Shown: positions 26,623 through 35,116, numbered from the stretch's first letter. The stretch is 64,000 bases of DNA from Sphingosinicella sp. CPCC 101087 (GCF_004151485.1 NZ_SBFF01000008.1:229298-293297); one strand, 5' to 3'. Notes: generated by a model not told the origin, from the sequence alone. Translations and numbers: made by a program.

Positions 26623-27213
26623 ATGAAGGAAGAATCGGATTCCGCACCGGCCCCGCCGCGCTGCGCATGGTGTGGCAACGATCCGCTCATGATCGAGTAT
26701 CACGACCGCGAATGGGGCGTCCCCGTCCACGACGACCAGCGCCTATTCGAATTTCTCGTCCTCGAAGGTGCGCAGGCCGGGCTCTCCTGGCGGACCATCC
26801 TCAACAAGCGTGAAGACTATCGGCGCGCCTTTGTCGGCTTCGATCCACGAGCCATCTCGCAATTCGGACCAAAGGACGTGGAACGGCTGCTCGCCGATTC
26901 CGGCATCGTGCGAAACCGCCTGAAGGTAGAGGGAGCGATCAGGAGCGCCGCTGCCTTCCTCGCCGTCCAGGAAGAATTCGGATCGTTCGGAGCCTATGTG
27001 TGGAAGTTCGTCGGTGGAAAACCGGTCGATCATCGCATCGGTTCATCGGCCGACCTCGCCGCGCGTACGACCGAGTCCGACGCGATGAGCAAGGACCTCC
27101 AGCGCAGAGGCTTCAAATTCGTGGGACCAACGATCTGCTACGCCTTCATGCAGGCGGTGGGGATGGTGAACGACCATGAGACGAGCTGTTTCCGGCACGA
27201 CCAACTATCCTGA
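26623..27213 (+). CDS. tag: DNA-3-methyladenine glycosylase I
   Basis: A 196-residue enzyme that removes 3-methyladenine from alkylated DNA. The zinc ligands are the N-terminal Cys in RCAWCG, the His in EYHDREWG, and the His/Cys pair in NDHETSCFRH. The catalytic Glu is in FLVLEGAQAGLSW. The internal FKFVGPTICYAFMQAVGMVNDH is typical. ATG 26623 with GGAG upstream gives the normal length, and the longer frame is not conserved. It is divergent from the histidine kinase gene, with 243 bases between them. Confidence 0.94.
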   Translation: MKEESDSAPAPPRCAWCGNDPLMIEYHDREWGVPVHDDQRLFEFLVLEGAQAGLSWRTILNKREDYRRAFVGFDPRAISQFGPKDVERLLADSGIVRNRLKVEGAIRSAAAFLAVQEEFGSFGAYVWKFVGGKPVDHRIGSSADLAARTTESDAMSKDLQRRGFKFVGPTICYAFMQAVGMVNDHETSCFRHDQLS

Positions 27214-27453
27214 GCTCGACGCTTTTCACGCACTATGACGTCGCCGAGTTGGCTCGTCCGAGCTTGAGATCGGCCGCGCGTTCCGTTGGCGTGACGAACG
27301 AGCATGCCGGAGATCGACGTCGTTCCATGCCTTTTTCATGTTCAAAGCGCGCGGCAGGAACGGCCGCTTTTCGACTCAGATTCCCGATGGGACAGTGGCC
27401 GCCATTGCGCATAACCGATCGTCATCCTCCAATCGGCTTGAACGCCACCGCTC

Positions 27454-29013
27454 TCACTCCCACTCGATGGTTCCCGGAGGCTTCGACGTACAGTCGTAGA
27501 CCACCCGATTGATGCCCCGCACCTCGTTGACGATCCGAGTTGCGACACGGCCCAGGAAGGCGGCGTCGAAAGGGTAAGCGTCGGCGGTCATGCCGTCGGT
27601 CGAGGTGACTGCGCGCAGGGCGCAAACATGGTCGTAGGTGCGCGCATCGCCCATCACGCCGACCGTCCGGACCGGCAAGAGGACGGCAAAAGCCTGCCAG
27701 ATGGCGTCATAGAGGCCGGCCGAGCGTATCTCCTCGAGGAAAATGGCGTCGGCCTTGCGCAATATCTCGCACCGCTCGCGCGTCACCCGGCCGGGAATCC
27801 GGATGGCCAGGCCCGGTCCCGGAAAGGGATGGCGGCCGACGAAGGCCTCGGGCAGGCCGAGCTCGCGGCCGAGCTCGCGCACCTCGTCCTTGAACAGCTC
27901 GCGCAGCGGCTCCACCAACTCCATGTCCATCCGCTCGGGAAGACCGCCCACATTGTGGTGGCTCTTGATGGTCACCGAAGGGCCGCCAGTGAAGCTGATG
28001 CTCTCGATGACGTCCGGGTAGAGAGTTCCCTGCGCGAGGAAATCGGCGCCGCCGATCTTGTTCGCTTCCTCCTCGAACACGTCGATGAAGGTCTTGCCGA
28101 TGAACTTGCGCTTTTCCTCCGGATCCTCGAGCCCAGCGAGGCCGGCGAGGAACAAAGCCTCGGCATCAACGTGAACGAGGGGAATGTTGTAGCTTCCGCG
28201 GAAGAGACTGACGACCTGCTCGGCCTCGCTCTGGCGCATGAGGCCGTGATCGACAAAGACGCAGGTGAGTTGCTCGCCGATCGCCTCGTGGATCAGCACC
28301 GCGGCAACGGCGGAGTCGACGCCGCCCGACAGGCCGCAAATAACCCGTCCACGGCCGACCTGCTCGCGTATCTCCGCAATCTTGGTCGCGCGGAACTCGG
28401 CCATCGTCCAATCGCCGGCCAAGCCGCAGACGTGGCGGACGAAGTTGGCAATCAGTTTCGCCCCGTTCGGAGTGTGCACGACTTCAGGATGGAACTGGAC
28501 GCCGTAGAAGCGACGATCATCGTCGGCGGTGGCGGCGAACGGCGCACCCTCCGACTGAGCGACGATGCGGAAGCCGTCGGGAATGGCCTCCACCTTGTCG
28601 CCGTGGCTCATCCACACCTGGTGACGCTCGCCGGGCGCCCAAAGGCCGTCGAACAAGCGACAGCTGTCCTTGATGTCGACGAACGCGCGGCCGAACTCGC
28701 TATGGTCGCCCGCGGCGACGCGCCCTCCGAGCTGGGCGGCCATCAGTTGCTGGCCATAGCAGATGCCGAGCACCGGGACTCCCGCTTCGAACAGGGCCTG
28801 GTCGGCGCGGGGGCTGTCCTCGAAGGTAACCGAGGCCGGACCGCCGGAAAGGATGATCCCCTTCGGGCGCATCCGCTCCAAGGCTTCGACCGCGCGGCTG
28901 AAGGGCGCGATCTCGCTATAGACTCCGGCCTCGCGGACCCGCCGTGCAATCAGCTGAGTCACCTGGCTTCCGAAGTCGACGATCAGGACGGATTCGACGG
29001 GCTGGATCGACAT
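27454..29013 (-). CDS. guaA: GMP synthase (glutamine-hydrolysing)
   Basis: A 519-residue two-domain enzyme turning XMP to GMP. The glutamine amidotransferase domain (1-195) has the nucleophile in GICYGQQ and the His/Glu in [10 protein letters not shown]. The ATP-pyrophosphatase domain has the P-loop SGGVDSAV. The C-terminal dimerisation domain ends in [20 protein letters not shown]. Length matches the family. It stands alone; the 240 bases downstream hold no gene. Confidence 0.97.
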   Translation of the reverse strand: MSIQPVESVLIVDFGSQVTQLIARRVREAGVYSEIAPFSRAVEALERMRPKGIILSGGPASVTFEDSPRADQALFEAGVPVLGICYGQQLMAAQLGGRVAAGDHSEFGRAFVDIKDSCRLFDGLWAPGERHQVWMSHGDKVEAIPDGFRIVAQSEGAPFAATADDDRRFYGVQFHPEVVHTPNGAKLIANFVRHVCGLAGDWTMAEFRATKIAEIREQVGRGRVICGLSGGVDSAVAAVLIHEAIGEQLTCVFVDHGLMRQSEAEQVVSLFRGSYNIPLVHVDAEALFLAGLAGLEDPEEKRKFIGKTFIDVFEEEANKIGGADFLAQGTLYPDVIESISFTGGPSVTIKSHHNVGGLPERMDMELVEPLRELFKDEVRELGRELGLPEAFVGRHPFPGPGLAIRIPGRVTRERCEILRKADAIFLEEIRSAGLYDAIWQAFAVLLPVRTVGVMGDARTYDHVCALRAVTSTDGMTADAYPFDAAFLGRVATRIVNEVRGINRVVYDCTSKPPGTIEWE

Positions 29014-29317
29014 GGCCGGCGATTAGGCAGTGCGCCGCCGCCTGTCCAGCGCTCCGGCTGTCGCAAATCTACGCAATTCGGTACGATAGCCGCGAGGCGG
29101 GAGGAAGAAATGCTTTTGGCGACTCGGACGCCGAGCCACGATGGCGCTCCCCCGGAACCGCTGGGCGTCAGCCGGCCGAGGGTGAAAGGACGACCGGTTC
29201 ACCCGTTGATTCGACGGCTGCGGACCGAGGATCCCGTCCATTTCTGGCGGGATGGAATGAAGGAAAAGGCGCGCGGGCCTCTCGCCCGCGCGCCCCTTCT
29301 CGGCAGTATCGTTCGGG
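29014..29317. other. Intergenic gap upstream of guaA, with one hairpin
   Basis: 304 bases between the guaA start and the stop of the secreted protein gene at 29318. No gene was seen. It should hold the guaA promoter and contains the strong hairpin at 29268-29294. Confidence 0.5.
29268..29294 (-). terminator. Rho-independent terminator of the secreted protein gene
   Basis: GGCGCGCGGGC (29268-29278) pairs perfectly with GCCCGCGCGCC (29284-29294) across a 5-base loop. In the minus direction it is followed by TTTTCCTT. It lies 24 bases after the stop at 29318. Confidence 0.8.
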
Positions 29318-29815
29318 TCAAACTCGGAAGTCGTAGACCCGGCTACCCTGCGCATAACAGGTAAAGCTTTCGCGATCCCAGCCGGCGCGGCGATTCCAGC
29401 CACGACCGTCATAGTCGCGAACCAGCACCCGGCCCCGCACCCGATAGGTGCCGTTCCGCCGAAGATCGACATCGCTGATCCGCTCGACCTGTCCATACCT
29501 GCGGGCAACCGACGCGCAGGCGTTCAGCGCCGCGCGCTGGCCGCCATAGCCGTAATCATAGCCATAGCCGTAACTCGAGACGTAGCGTCGGTCGTAGCCG
29601 TAATAGCGGGAGCGATCATTATCGGTCAGCGCATCTATGGCGAGAGCGAGTCCGCCGACAATGGCCACGCCGGCAGCAACGTCGCCGACATCGATCCCAC
29701 GGTCGCGATCATAGCGGTCGCGATCATAATATTGTGCCTGAGCGGGGCTCGCCGTCGAAACGGCCATGAGCGCGGCAGCGCCGACACCCGCGAGGCATTT
29801 TGTCCAGTTTTTCAT
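29318..29815 (-). CDS. Secreted Tyr/Arg/Gly-rich protein of unknown function
   Basis: A 165-residue product with a signal peptide (MKNWTKCLAGVGAAALMAVSTASPAQAQ). It continues with a Tyr/Asp/Arg-rich stretch, a hydrophobic segment (VGDVAAGVAIVGGLALAIDAL), a YGYGYDYGYGG stretch, and a C-terminal region with two cysteines (ALNACASVARRYG and SFTCYAQGSRVYDFRV). The last 75 residues resemble the broken gene at 29948-30319, so the two are paralogues. It is probably envelope-associated. A conserved inverted-repeat element precedes both genes. Confidence 0.7.
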   Translation of the reverse strand: MKNWTKCLAGVGAAALMAVSTASPAQAQYYDRDRYDRDRGIDVGDVAAGVAIVGGLALAIDALTDNDRSRYYGYDRRYVSSYGYGYDYGYGGQRAALNACASVARRYGQVERISDVDLRRNGTYRVRGRVLVRDYDGRGWNRRAGWDRESFTCYAQGSRVYDFRV

Positions 29816-29884
29816 CCTGAGCCTCCTGATCTAGGGGAAATTCCCTGAGTATCAGCAAGTTATACCATGGGAGCCATGACCTCG

Positions 29885-29914
29885 CGCTGAACCCTTGATT
29901 AGGCCGCTGTTCAG
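29885..29914 (-). promoter_or_regulatory. Shared inverted-repeat element, copy 1
   Basis: CGCTGAAC and GTTCAG, 24 bases apart start to start, 70 bases before the start at 29815. The same arrangement occurs at 30384-30413 before the paralogue. A second 9-bp inverted repeat, GTTCAGGTT/AACCTGAAC (29909-29917, 29928-29936), shares its right arm. Confidence 0.45.
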
Positions 29915-29947
29915 GTTGGGGCGCTGAAACCTGAACATAATCGGAGC

Positions 29948-30319
29948 TCACCAGCGATAGTTGTGGGTCCGGAAGCGGCTCACCCGGCCGTTCCGCCGGA
30001 CGTCGCAGCTGAAGGCGACGCGGCGTCCGCCCCAGTGGCGGTCGCCCCGCCAGTGCCTTACCTCCACGGCGCCAAGCACGCGGACGCGATTTCGGCGCGC
30101 GAAGTGCACGTCGCGAATGTCGACCCGCGCTCGACCCCGCCCGGCATAGCGGCGCTGCGCCTCATAGCGGCAGACGTTGACGGCATGGCGCTCCAGGCCC
30201 CGCTCTCATCCGTAGCGGCCGCCATGATATTGCGCCTGTGCCGAAGTGGCCGTGACCGCCCCGGCGGCCATGGCGGCTGCAGCGCCCAGCACTGCAGCGA
30301 CTATCCTCTTCATCTTCAT
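29948..30319 (-). pseudogene. Paralogue of the secreted protein, interrupted by an in-frame TGA
   Basis: From ATG 30319 the minus strand encodes a signal peptide (MKMKRIVAAVLGAAAAMAAG...SAQAQ) and YHGGRYG, then a TGA. The same frame continues open for about 86 more codons with VNVCRYEAQRRYAGRG, IRDVHFARRNRVRVLG, RRVAFSCDVRRNGRVSRFRTHNYRW and a TGA at 29948. The downstream part aligns with the C-terminus of the protein at 29318-29815, including both cysteines. The single stop therefore looks like a nonsense mutation in a once-intact 123-residue gene. If translation stops there, the product is a 37-residue peptide. Confidence 0.6.
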
Positions 30320-30383
30320 CGCGCTTCTCCTCGTCTCGCGATCGCGGAAGGCCAACCAAGATAGCCATTCGCGTCTGGCATCG

Positions 30384-30413
30384 CGCTGAACCGGGCCGTA
30401 GGGCGCCGTTCAG
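30384..30413 (-). promoter_or_regulatory. Shared inverted-repeat element, copy 2
   Basis: CGCTGAAC (30384-30391) and GTTCAG (30408-30413), with the same spacing as at 29885-29914, 65 bases before the start of the broken paralogue at 30319. Conserved spacing at the same distance from both genes suggests a regulator site or shared promoter. Confidence 0.45.
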
Positions 30414-30421
30414 CCTCAATC

Positions 30422-30488
30422 GTTAAGCACATGCCGAAGTTTTGCTTGCCGGACTGGAGCCGTGAGAATAGTTAAGGACATGCTTAAC
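30422..30488 (+). promoter_or_regulatory. Operator-like repeats at the ArsR-family gene
   Basis: GTTAAG-C-ACATG (30422-30433) recurs as GTTAAG-G-ACATG (30471-30482). The second copy is followed by CTTAAC (30483-30488), giving a perfect GTTAAG-N6-CTTAAC palindrome over the start codon at 30480. This placement suggests that the ArsR-type protein represses its own operon. Confidence 0.5.
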
Positions 30489-30830
30489 GAATCAGGCGCG
30501 CTCGATCTCACCTTCCAGGCCCTCGCCGATCCGACGCGCCGGCGGATGGTGGCGCAGCTCAGCCGCGGGCCGGCGTCGGTGAGCGAGCTGGCCAGGCCAT
30601 TGCCGATCAGCCTTCCGGCGGTGCTGCAGCATCTGCAAATGCTCGAAGCGAGCGGACTCGTCCGAACCGAGAAGACGGGGCGGGTACGAACCTGTCGGAT
30701 CGCGCCGCGGGCGCTCGCGACCGCTGAGGGCTGGATCGTCGAGCAACGCAGAATGTGGGAAGGTCGGATCGACCCGCTCGAAGCCTTTCTCGAAGTGCAG
30801 AGCGAGGAGAAGAAAGATGACGACGACTGA
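30480..30830 (+). CDS. ArsR-family winged-helix repressor
   Basis: A 116-residue metalloregulator-type repressor: FQALADPTRRRMVAQLSRGPASVSELARPLPISLPAVLQHLQMLEASGLVRTEKTGR is a classic ArsR helix-turn-helix with wing. No metal-binding CxC motif is present. This is the subgroup usually encoded with SRPBCC (AHSA1) genes, as here. ATG 30480 has AAGGA upstream, and a GTG at 30462 is an alternative. The 3' end overlaps the next gene by 14 bases. Repeats around the start suggest autorepression. Confidence 0.88.
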   Translation: MLNESGALDLTFQALADPTRRRMVAQLSRGPASVSELARPLPISLPAVLQHLQMLEASGLVRTEKTGRVRTCRIAPRALATAEGWIVEQRRMWEGRIDPLEAFLEVQSEEKKDDDD

Positions 30831-30987
30831 ACATCATGACTTGATGATAGAACGGACGCTCGACGCGCCTCGCGACCAGGTCTGGAAGGCGCGGACAGAC
30901 CCAACCCAGCTGAAGAAGTGGTGGGCGCCCAAGCCCTACGAGACCACAGATTGCGAGGTCGCCAGCGAACTCGGGGAGACGATGTGA
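30817..30987 (+). pseudogene. SRPBCC (AHSA1) gene, truncated
   Basis: A 56-codon frame encodes MTTTEHHDLMIERTLDAPRD, then QVWKARTDPTQLKKWWAPKPYET and stops after ASELGETM. The start is a typical AHSA1/SRPBCC N-terminus, a family normally about 150 residues long, so some 90 residues are missing. The frame overlaps arsR upstream and the next SRPBCC gene downstream (GTGA), as in an intact operon. That suggests an internal deletion that kept the ends. Whether the short peptide is made is unknown. Confidence 0.6.
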
Positions 30988-31436
30988 GCAAGATGGCGCA
31001 AGAGACGATCAGCCTGCGTGTCGAGCGGCGCATTGCCGCGCCGCCCGACCAGGTGTTCGACGCATGGCTGGACCCGCGCGCCGTCGGCGGCTGGCTGTTC
31101 TCGACACCGGACGGCGTGATGGAGAGGGTCGAGATCGAACCATGGGTCGGCGGCCGATTCATGATTGCGGAGCGGCGAGGCGCCGAGCTGGCCGAGCATT
31201 TCGGCGAGTATGTCGAGATCGATCGCCCGCGCCGCCTGGTCTTCACCTTCGGCACCGACCGCGACGAGCCGCCGAGCCGCGTCTCGCTTACTTTCGAACC
31301 GGACGGAGAAGGCACGCGCCTCGTTCTGGTGCACGAGCTGGACCCGAAGTGGGCCGATTATACGGACCGCGTCCGGCAGGGCTGGACCATGATCCTGGAC
31401 GGTCTCGCCCGGACCCTGGCCCAACCGCCGGATTGA
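30984..31436 (+). CDS. SRPBCC-family protein (AHSA1-like)
   Basis: A 150-residue START-like fold protein: ISLRVERRIAAPPDQVFDAWLDPRAVGGWLF, EIEPWVGGRFMI, YVEIDRPRRLVFTFG, SRVSLTFEPDGEGTRLVLVHEL and a C-terminal GWTMILDGLARTL. The GTG at 30984 overlaps the preceding stop; ATG 30993 is an alternative. These proteins bind hydrophobic ligands. The ArsR-SRPBCC-SRPBCC arrangement is common, but its ligand is not known. Confidence 0.87.
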   Translation: MSKMAQETISLRVERRIAAPPDQVFDAWLDPRAVGGWLFSTPDGVMERVEIEPWVGGRFMIAERRGAELAEHFGEYVEIDRPRRLVFTFGTDRDEPPSRVSLTFEPDGEGTRLVLVHELDPKWADYTDRVRQGWTMILDGLARTLAQPPD

Positions 31437-31439
31437 CGA

Positions 31440-31868
31440 TTAGCAGCCGCGATCGATCTCGCGGCCGACCAGCGCGCCGACCGCGCCGCCGATGATCGCG
31501 CCGACCGTGCCGTCGCCGCCGCGGCGATAGCCGTACCGACCGTAGCGACGGCCGCTCCGGCCGACCTCGCGACCCAGGAGCGCGCCGGCGGCCCCACCGA
31601 CGATCGCGCCGGTCGTGCCGCTGCCGCAGCGACGGCCCCGATAATAGCCGCGGCCGCCATAATAGGCGCGGCGGCCATAATAGCCGCGACCATAATAATC
31701 GCCCGGCCGGTAGCGCCGATAGCCGTCGCGGTAATAGCCGCGATGGCCGTCATAATAGCGGCCGCCATAGTAGCGATCGCCATAATAGCCCTGAGCCTCA
31801 GCCGTTGCGGGCAGCGCAACCAGCGCGCAGGCCGACGCCGCAGCGCCGATGATGAACTTCCTGAGCAT
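31440..31868 (-). CDS. Exported glycine-zipper (2TM) outer-membrane-type protein
   Basis: A 142-residue product with a signal peptide (MLRKFIIGAAASACALVALPATAEAQ). A Tyr/Arg/Gly repeat region follows (YYGRGYYGRR-like units, about 27-85). Then come two glycine-zipper segments, TTGAIVGGAAGALLGREVG and TVGAIIGGAVGALVGREID, as in the Rickettsia 17 kDa antigen family. It is probably anchored in the outer membrane. GGAG lies upstream of ATG 31868. The stop is 3 bases from the stop of the SRPBCC gene on the other strand. Confidence 0.82.
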   Translation of the reverse strand: MLRKFIIGAAASACALVALPATAEAQGYYGDRYYGGRYYDGHRGYYRDGYRRYRPGDYYGRGYYGRRAYYGGRGYYRGRRCGSGTTGAIVGGAAGALLGREVGRSGRRYGRYGYRRGGDGTVGAIIGGAVGALVGREIDRGC

Positions 31869-32193
31869 GTACACGAGCTCCTTCAACGCCGGCGGATCCC
31901 GAGTCCGCCGCGAAGGAGGGTGCGACGCTCTTGCTGAGTCCCCGATGAACGGGATGGTTAACGGGAGATGGACGGCGGCCCGGGCGCGTCGAAAGGTGGA
32001 CGACGCGGCGTCTTTCTGCATCTTCCGGCGCGTCGGCCCGCCGGCTGCGGCGACGCTTACCCGCCACATGCGGGAAAGGCCATCTCTCGCACGGGCGAGC
32101 GCCTGCGGAGGCAAGCCTTGAATCCGCTTCCGCGGGCGCGGTCGTCGATGGCGCGGTCCCCGGGGCCCCTCGTCAACGGCGCCGCCGCCTGCC
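31869..32193. other. Intergenic region, no gene seen
   Basis: 325 bases between the TonB receptor stop and the glycine-zipper gene start, both on the minus strand. Frames here lack homology and start signals. It should carry the promoter of the glycine-zipper gene; GTTAACCATCCCGTTCATCG near 31950 is the only AT-rich spot. No clear terminator for the receptor was seen. Confidence 0.4.
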
Positions 32194-34527
32194 TCAGAAA
32201 TCGATCGCGGCGATCAGCGTGAAGTTGCGCGGCCGGGCGTAGATGATCTCCGCATAGCCCGACGCCGTCGTCAGCGACGAGGTGCCGGCGGTCGGATAGA
32301 GCTCGTCGGTCAGATTGAAGACGTTGAGGGTCACTCGCCAGTTTTCCTGGGCAAGCGTCAGTCCGGCATTGACCACCGTCACGTCGTCCTGCGCGATCTC
32401 GGGCGAGTTGCCGGCGTCGAAAAACTGGTCGCTCGTATGGCTGACGTCGACGCGCGGCGTTAGCGCCCAGCCGTTGCCGAAGCGGAAGGTGTAGGAGGCG
32501 CCGATATGGGCTTGCCACTCGGGCGTGAACGGCAGCCGGCTGTCCAGCGTCGCGATCGCGGTGGGAGCGATCGGTCCGAACGGCGGCGGATCGATGATGC
32601 TGTCGAACTCGTTGTCGAGCCAGCCCAGGCTGGCGTCGATCCTGAGGTCGGCCACCGGCACCCAGTCGAGCTCGAACTCGGCCCCCCGGATCGTCGCGGC
32701 GCCGGCGTTGAAAAGCAACGGAACGACCCCCAGCCGGTAGGTGAGCTGGATATCGTCATAGGAGGTGGTGAAGAAGGCGGCGTTGAAGCGAAGCCGCCGC
32801 GCGGGGTTGGTCTTGAAACCGAGCTCGAACGTCTCCGCCTGTTCGGAATCGAAGGCGATCGGCGCATTGTCCGGCGGCGCGGCATTGTAGCGCTGGTTGA
32901 AGCCGCCGCTCTTGAAGCCTTGGGACCAGCTCAGATAGGCCATGAAGGCGGGGCCGAAGCGGTACTGGATGCTGGCCGATCCGGTCGTGGCCGAGAAATT
33001 CTCCTCGAACCGGTCGGTGGAGAGGAACAGGCAGCCGGTCTGGGTCGGGGGCGGACCGTTGAACGGGCAGAGCGCCGTCGGGATGGCCGGCTCGGGTGCG
33101 CTCGCGGGCGCGACGTTGAACAATATACCCCGGATGCCCTTGGCCTCGTCGGTGTAGCGGATGCCGGCGGTCACGCTCAGCGCGTCGGTGACCTCGAACG
33201 TCCATTGGGTGAAGGCGGCCCAGGCTTCGGTATCGAGCGAGACGCGCTGCGTGTCGTAGGACGTGCCCGGATTGCCGATCGGGACGATGACCCGGTCGAA
33301 CGAATCCTCCTCGAAATAATAGCCCCCGACCACGCCGCTGAGACGGCCCACCTCGATCAGCGCCTGGAGCTCCTGGCTGAACTGGTCGCTCTCGCTGGAA
33401 TAGTCGGTGTGGAGGATGAGCAAAGGGGTGTTGTCGGCATCGCGCGTTCCCGACCATTGCAGATGGCGCGCGGCGGTTATCGACTTCAGCGTGATCGCGT
33501 CGCTCGCTTCCCATTCTGCGGTGAAGCTTGCACCGTAATTCTCCAGCCTGCTGCTTGCCGGAAAGGTGCCGCCATTGGTGAACGGGCCCAGCGCCTGCGC
33601 GTCGTTGCCGCATCGGGGATCGCGGGTCGGCGTCTGGGGAACGAAGGGCGGCGGGAAGGTCGCGCCCGGGCAGCCCGCGGCGACGCTCTGCGCGGCGACG
33701 AACACCGCATTCTCGTTGATCGCCCGGAAGACGAAGGGCGAACCGTTCTCGTCCTCGCGGGCATAGTCGCCGCGCAGGAGGAAATTCAGCGACGGATCCG
33801 GCTGCCAGCGCAGGGCGCCCTGGCCGAAATAGCCATGCTCGTCGCCCAGATCCTTGCCGTCGAAGATGCGCCGGACATAGCCGTCGCGGTCGCGAAAGCC
33901 GCCCGACACGCGTGCCGACCAATGGCTCGAGATGGGGATGTCGTAGGCGGCGAAGACCTCGAACAGATTGTCGTCGCCGATGCCGACCTGGAACCGATTG
34001 CCGGCGCCGGTGCCCGGTGCGTTGGTGGTGATGAGCACCGCGCCGCCGATCGTGTTGCGGCCGAACAGCGTGCCCTGCGGCCCGCGCAGCACCTGGATGC
34101 TGGCGATGTCGCGAAACTCCATCGCGCCGCCGACCGACCGCCCCATATAGACGTCGTCGATATAGATCCCGACGCCCGGATCGACGGCCGGGGTTGCGTC
34201 GGTCTGGCCGATTCCGCGGATGAAGACCTGGGCCGCGCTATTATTGCCGGTCAGCGTGCCGTGCGAAGTGAACTGGAGGTTCGGCGCGACCTGGTCGAGG
34301 TCGGTGGTGGAGACGAGCTGCTGGCGTGCCAGGGCCTCGCCGGTGAGCACGGTGACGGCGACGGGCGCGTCCTGCAGGCTTTCCTCGCGCCGCCGCGCCG
34401 TGACGATGACTTCCTGCTCGTCCGCCTCGGCCACCGTCCCGGCCTGGGCGCAGGCCGGCGCACTCCATCCGGCGAGGAGCGACGGCACGCCGGAAATTGC
34501 GAGCAGAACCTTGAGCTTGACCTCCAT
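32194..34527 (-). CDS. TonB-dependent outer membrane receptor
   Basis: A 777-residue TonB-dependent receptor. A signal peptide ends near ACAQA. The TonB box/N-terminus is EQEVIVTARRREESLQDAP. The plug domain (about 50-165) contains GTLFGRNTIGGAVLITTNAPG. A beta-barrel follows, ending in YARPRNFTLIAAIDF with terminal Phe. A strong GGGAGGAAG precedes ATG 34527. It lies 28 bases behind a MarR-type gene, so the pair form an operon. The sequence resembles the large sphingomonad group of receptors of unknown substrate, and no iron-box sequence was noticed. Confidence 0.93.
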   Translation of the reverse strand: MEVKLKVLLAISGVPSLLAGWSAPACAQAGTVAEADEQEVIVTARRREESLQDAPVAVTVLTGEALARQQLVSTTDLDQVAPNLQFTSHGTLTGNNSAAQVFIRGIGQTDATPAVDPGVGIYIDDVYMGRSVGGAMEFRDIASIQVLRGPQGTLFGRNTIGGAVLITTNAPGTGAGNRFQVGIGDDNLFEVFAAYDIPISSHWSARVSGGFRDRDGYVRRIFDGKDLGDEHGYFGQGALRWQPDPSLNFLLRGDYAREDENGSPFVFRAINENAVFVAAQSVAAGCPGATFPPPFVPQTPTRDPRCGNDAQALGPFTNGGTFPASSRLENYGASFTAEWEASDAITLKSITAARHLQWSGTRDADNTPLLILHTDYSSESDQFSQELQALIEVGRLSGVVGGYYFEEDSFDRVIVPIGNPGTSYDTQRVSLDTEAWAAFTQWTFEVTDALSVTAGIRYTDEAKGIRGILFNVAPASAPEPAIPTALCPFNGPPPTQTGCLFLSTDRFEENFSATTGSASIQYRFGPAFMAYLSWSQGFKSGGFNQRYNAAPPDNAPIAFDSEQAETFELGFKTNPARRLRFNAAFFTTSYDDIQLTYRLGVVPLLFNAGAATIRGAEFELDWVPVADLRIDASLGWLDNEFDSIIDPPPFGPIAPTAIATLDSRLPFTPEWQAHIGASYTFRFGNGWALTPRVDVSHTSDQFFDAGNSPEIAQDDVTVVNAGLTLAQENWRVTLNVFNLTDELYPTAGTSSLTTASGYAEIIYARPRNFTLIAAIDF

Positions 34528-34555
34528 GTCGCTTCCTCCCTCTCTGTTTTCGCGT

Positions 34556-35062
34556 CTATCTTCGTTCGCCGGACCTCATCGCCTCGACGTGCAGGATCGC
34601 CCGCTCGAGCAGCCGGCGGAGCGTCTCGCGCTCGTCCTCGCTGAAGATCCCGAAGATCCGCCGTTCGTTCACCGCGCTCTGCTCGACCGCTTCATCCATG
34701 GCGACGCGGCCCGCCTCGGTCAGGAACAGGGCGTTGGTGCGGGCATTCGCCCCGGCTCGGCGCTCGACGAAGCCGGCCTGCTCGAGCTGCTCGACCATAT
34801 TGGCGGCGCTGGTGCGGGAAAGGCCGGTGAACTGCGCGAGCTCGGACTGGCTGCAGCCGCTATGGGCGTTGATGTGCAGCAAGGCCGTCATCCGGCTGGG
34901 AGAGGTGAGGCCGATCCGCGTCAGCCGGGGCGAAAGGTCCGCATAGATGGCGAGCTGGAGCATGGTGATCCGAAGGCCCAGCCGCACCGGCGCCTCGCGC
35001 ATCGCCGCGGCCGGCGGCATCTGCCGGATGTTCGACGAATTCTCGGCCTCCGTCGCCAACAT
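34556..35062 (-). CDS. MarR-family transcriptional regulator
   Basis: A 168-residue winged-helix regulator: MTALLHINAHSGCSQSELAQFTGLSRTSAANMVEQLEQAGFVERRAGANARTNALFLTEAGRVAMDEA is the MarR DNA-binding core. The N-terminal 30 residues are an extension. I chose ATG 35062, while a TTG at 35080 would extend it by 6 residues into the operator. A perfect inverted repeat covers the start codon, so it probably represses itself and the downstream TonB receptor gene. Confidence 0.88.
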   Translation of the reverse strand: MLATEAENSSNIRQMPPAAAMREAPVRLGLRITMLQLAIYADLSPRLTRIGLTSPSRMTALLHINAHSGCSQSELAQFTGLSRTSAANMVEQLEQAGFVERRAGANARTNALFLTEAGRVAMDEAVEQSAVNERRIFGIFSEDERETLRRLLERAILHVEAMRSGERR

Positions 35063-35081
35063 TGTCAAGCCCCCTGACAAT
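35061..35081 (-). promoter_or_regulatory. MarR-type operator over the start codon
   Basis: ATTGTCA-N7-TGACAAT, perfect 7-bp arms over 21 bases. It overlaps the ATG of the MarR gene and sits just downstream of a -10/-35 pair. The size and symmetry fit a MarR dimer site. Confidence 0.65.
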
Positions 35082-35087
35082 CATGAT

Positions 35088-35116
35088 ATAGTAATCTTCA
35101 CGCGCGGGACTCGCAA
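35088..35116 (-). promoter_or_regulatory. Sigma-70-type promoter of the marR-TonB receptor operon
   Basis: On the minus strand TTGCGA (35116-35111), 17 bases, TACTAT (35093-35088). Each hexamer matches the consensus at 4 of 6 positions. The operator begins 7 bases downstream, so a bound repressor would block initiation. Confidence 0.45.

Noticed and set aside
30205..30210. In-frame TGA in the secreted paralogue read as selenocysteine
   Set aside because: No hairpin of SECIS type was recognisable and the family has no catalytic Cys there. A nonsense mutation is simpler.
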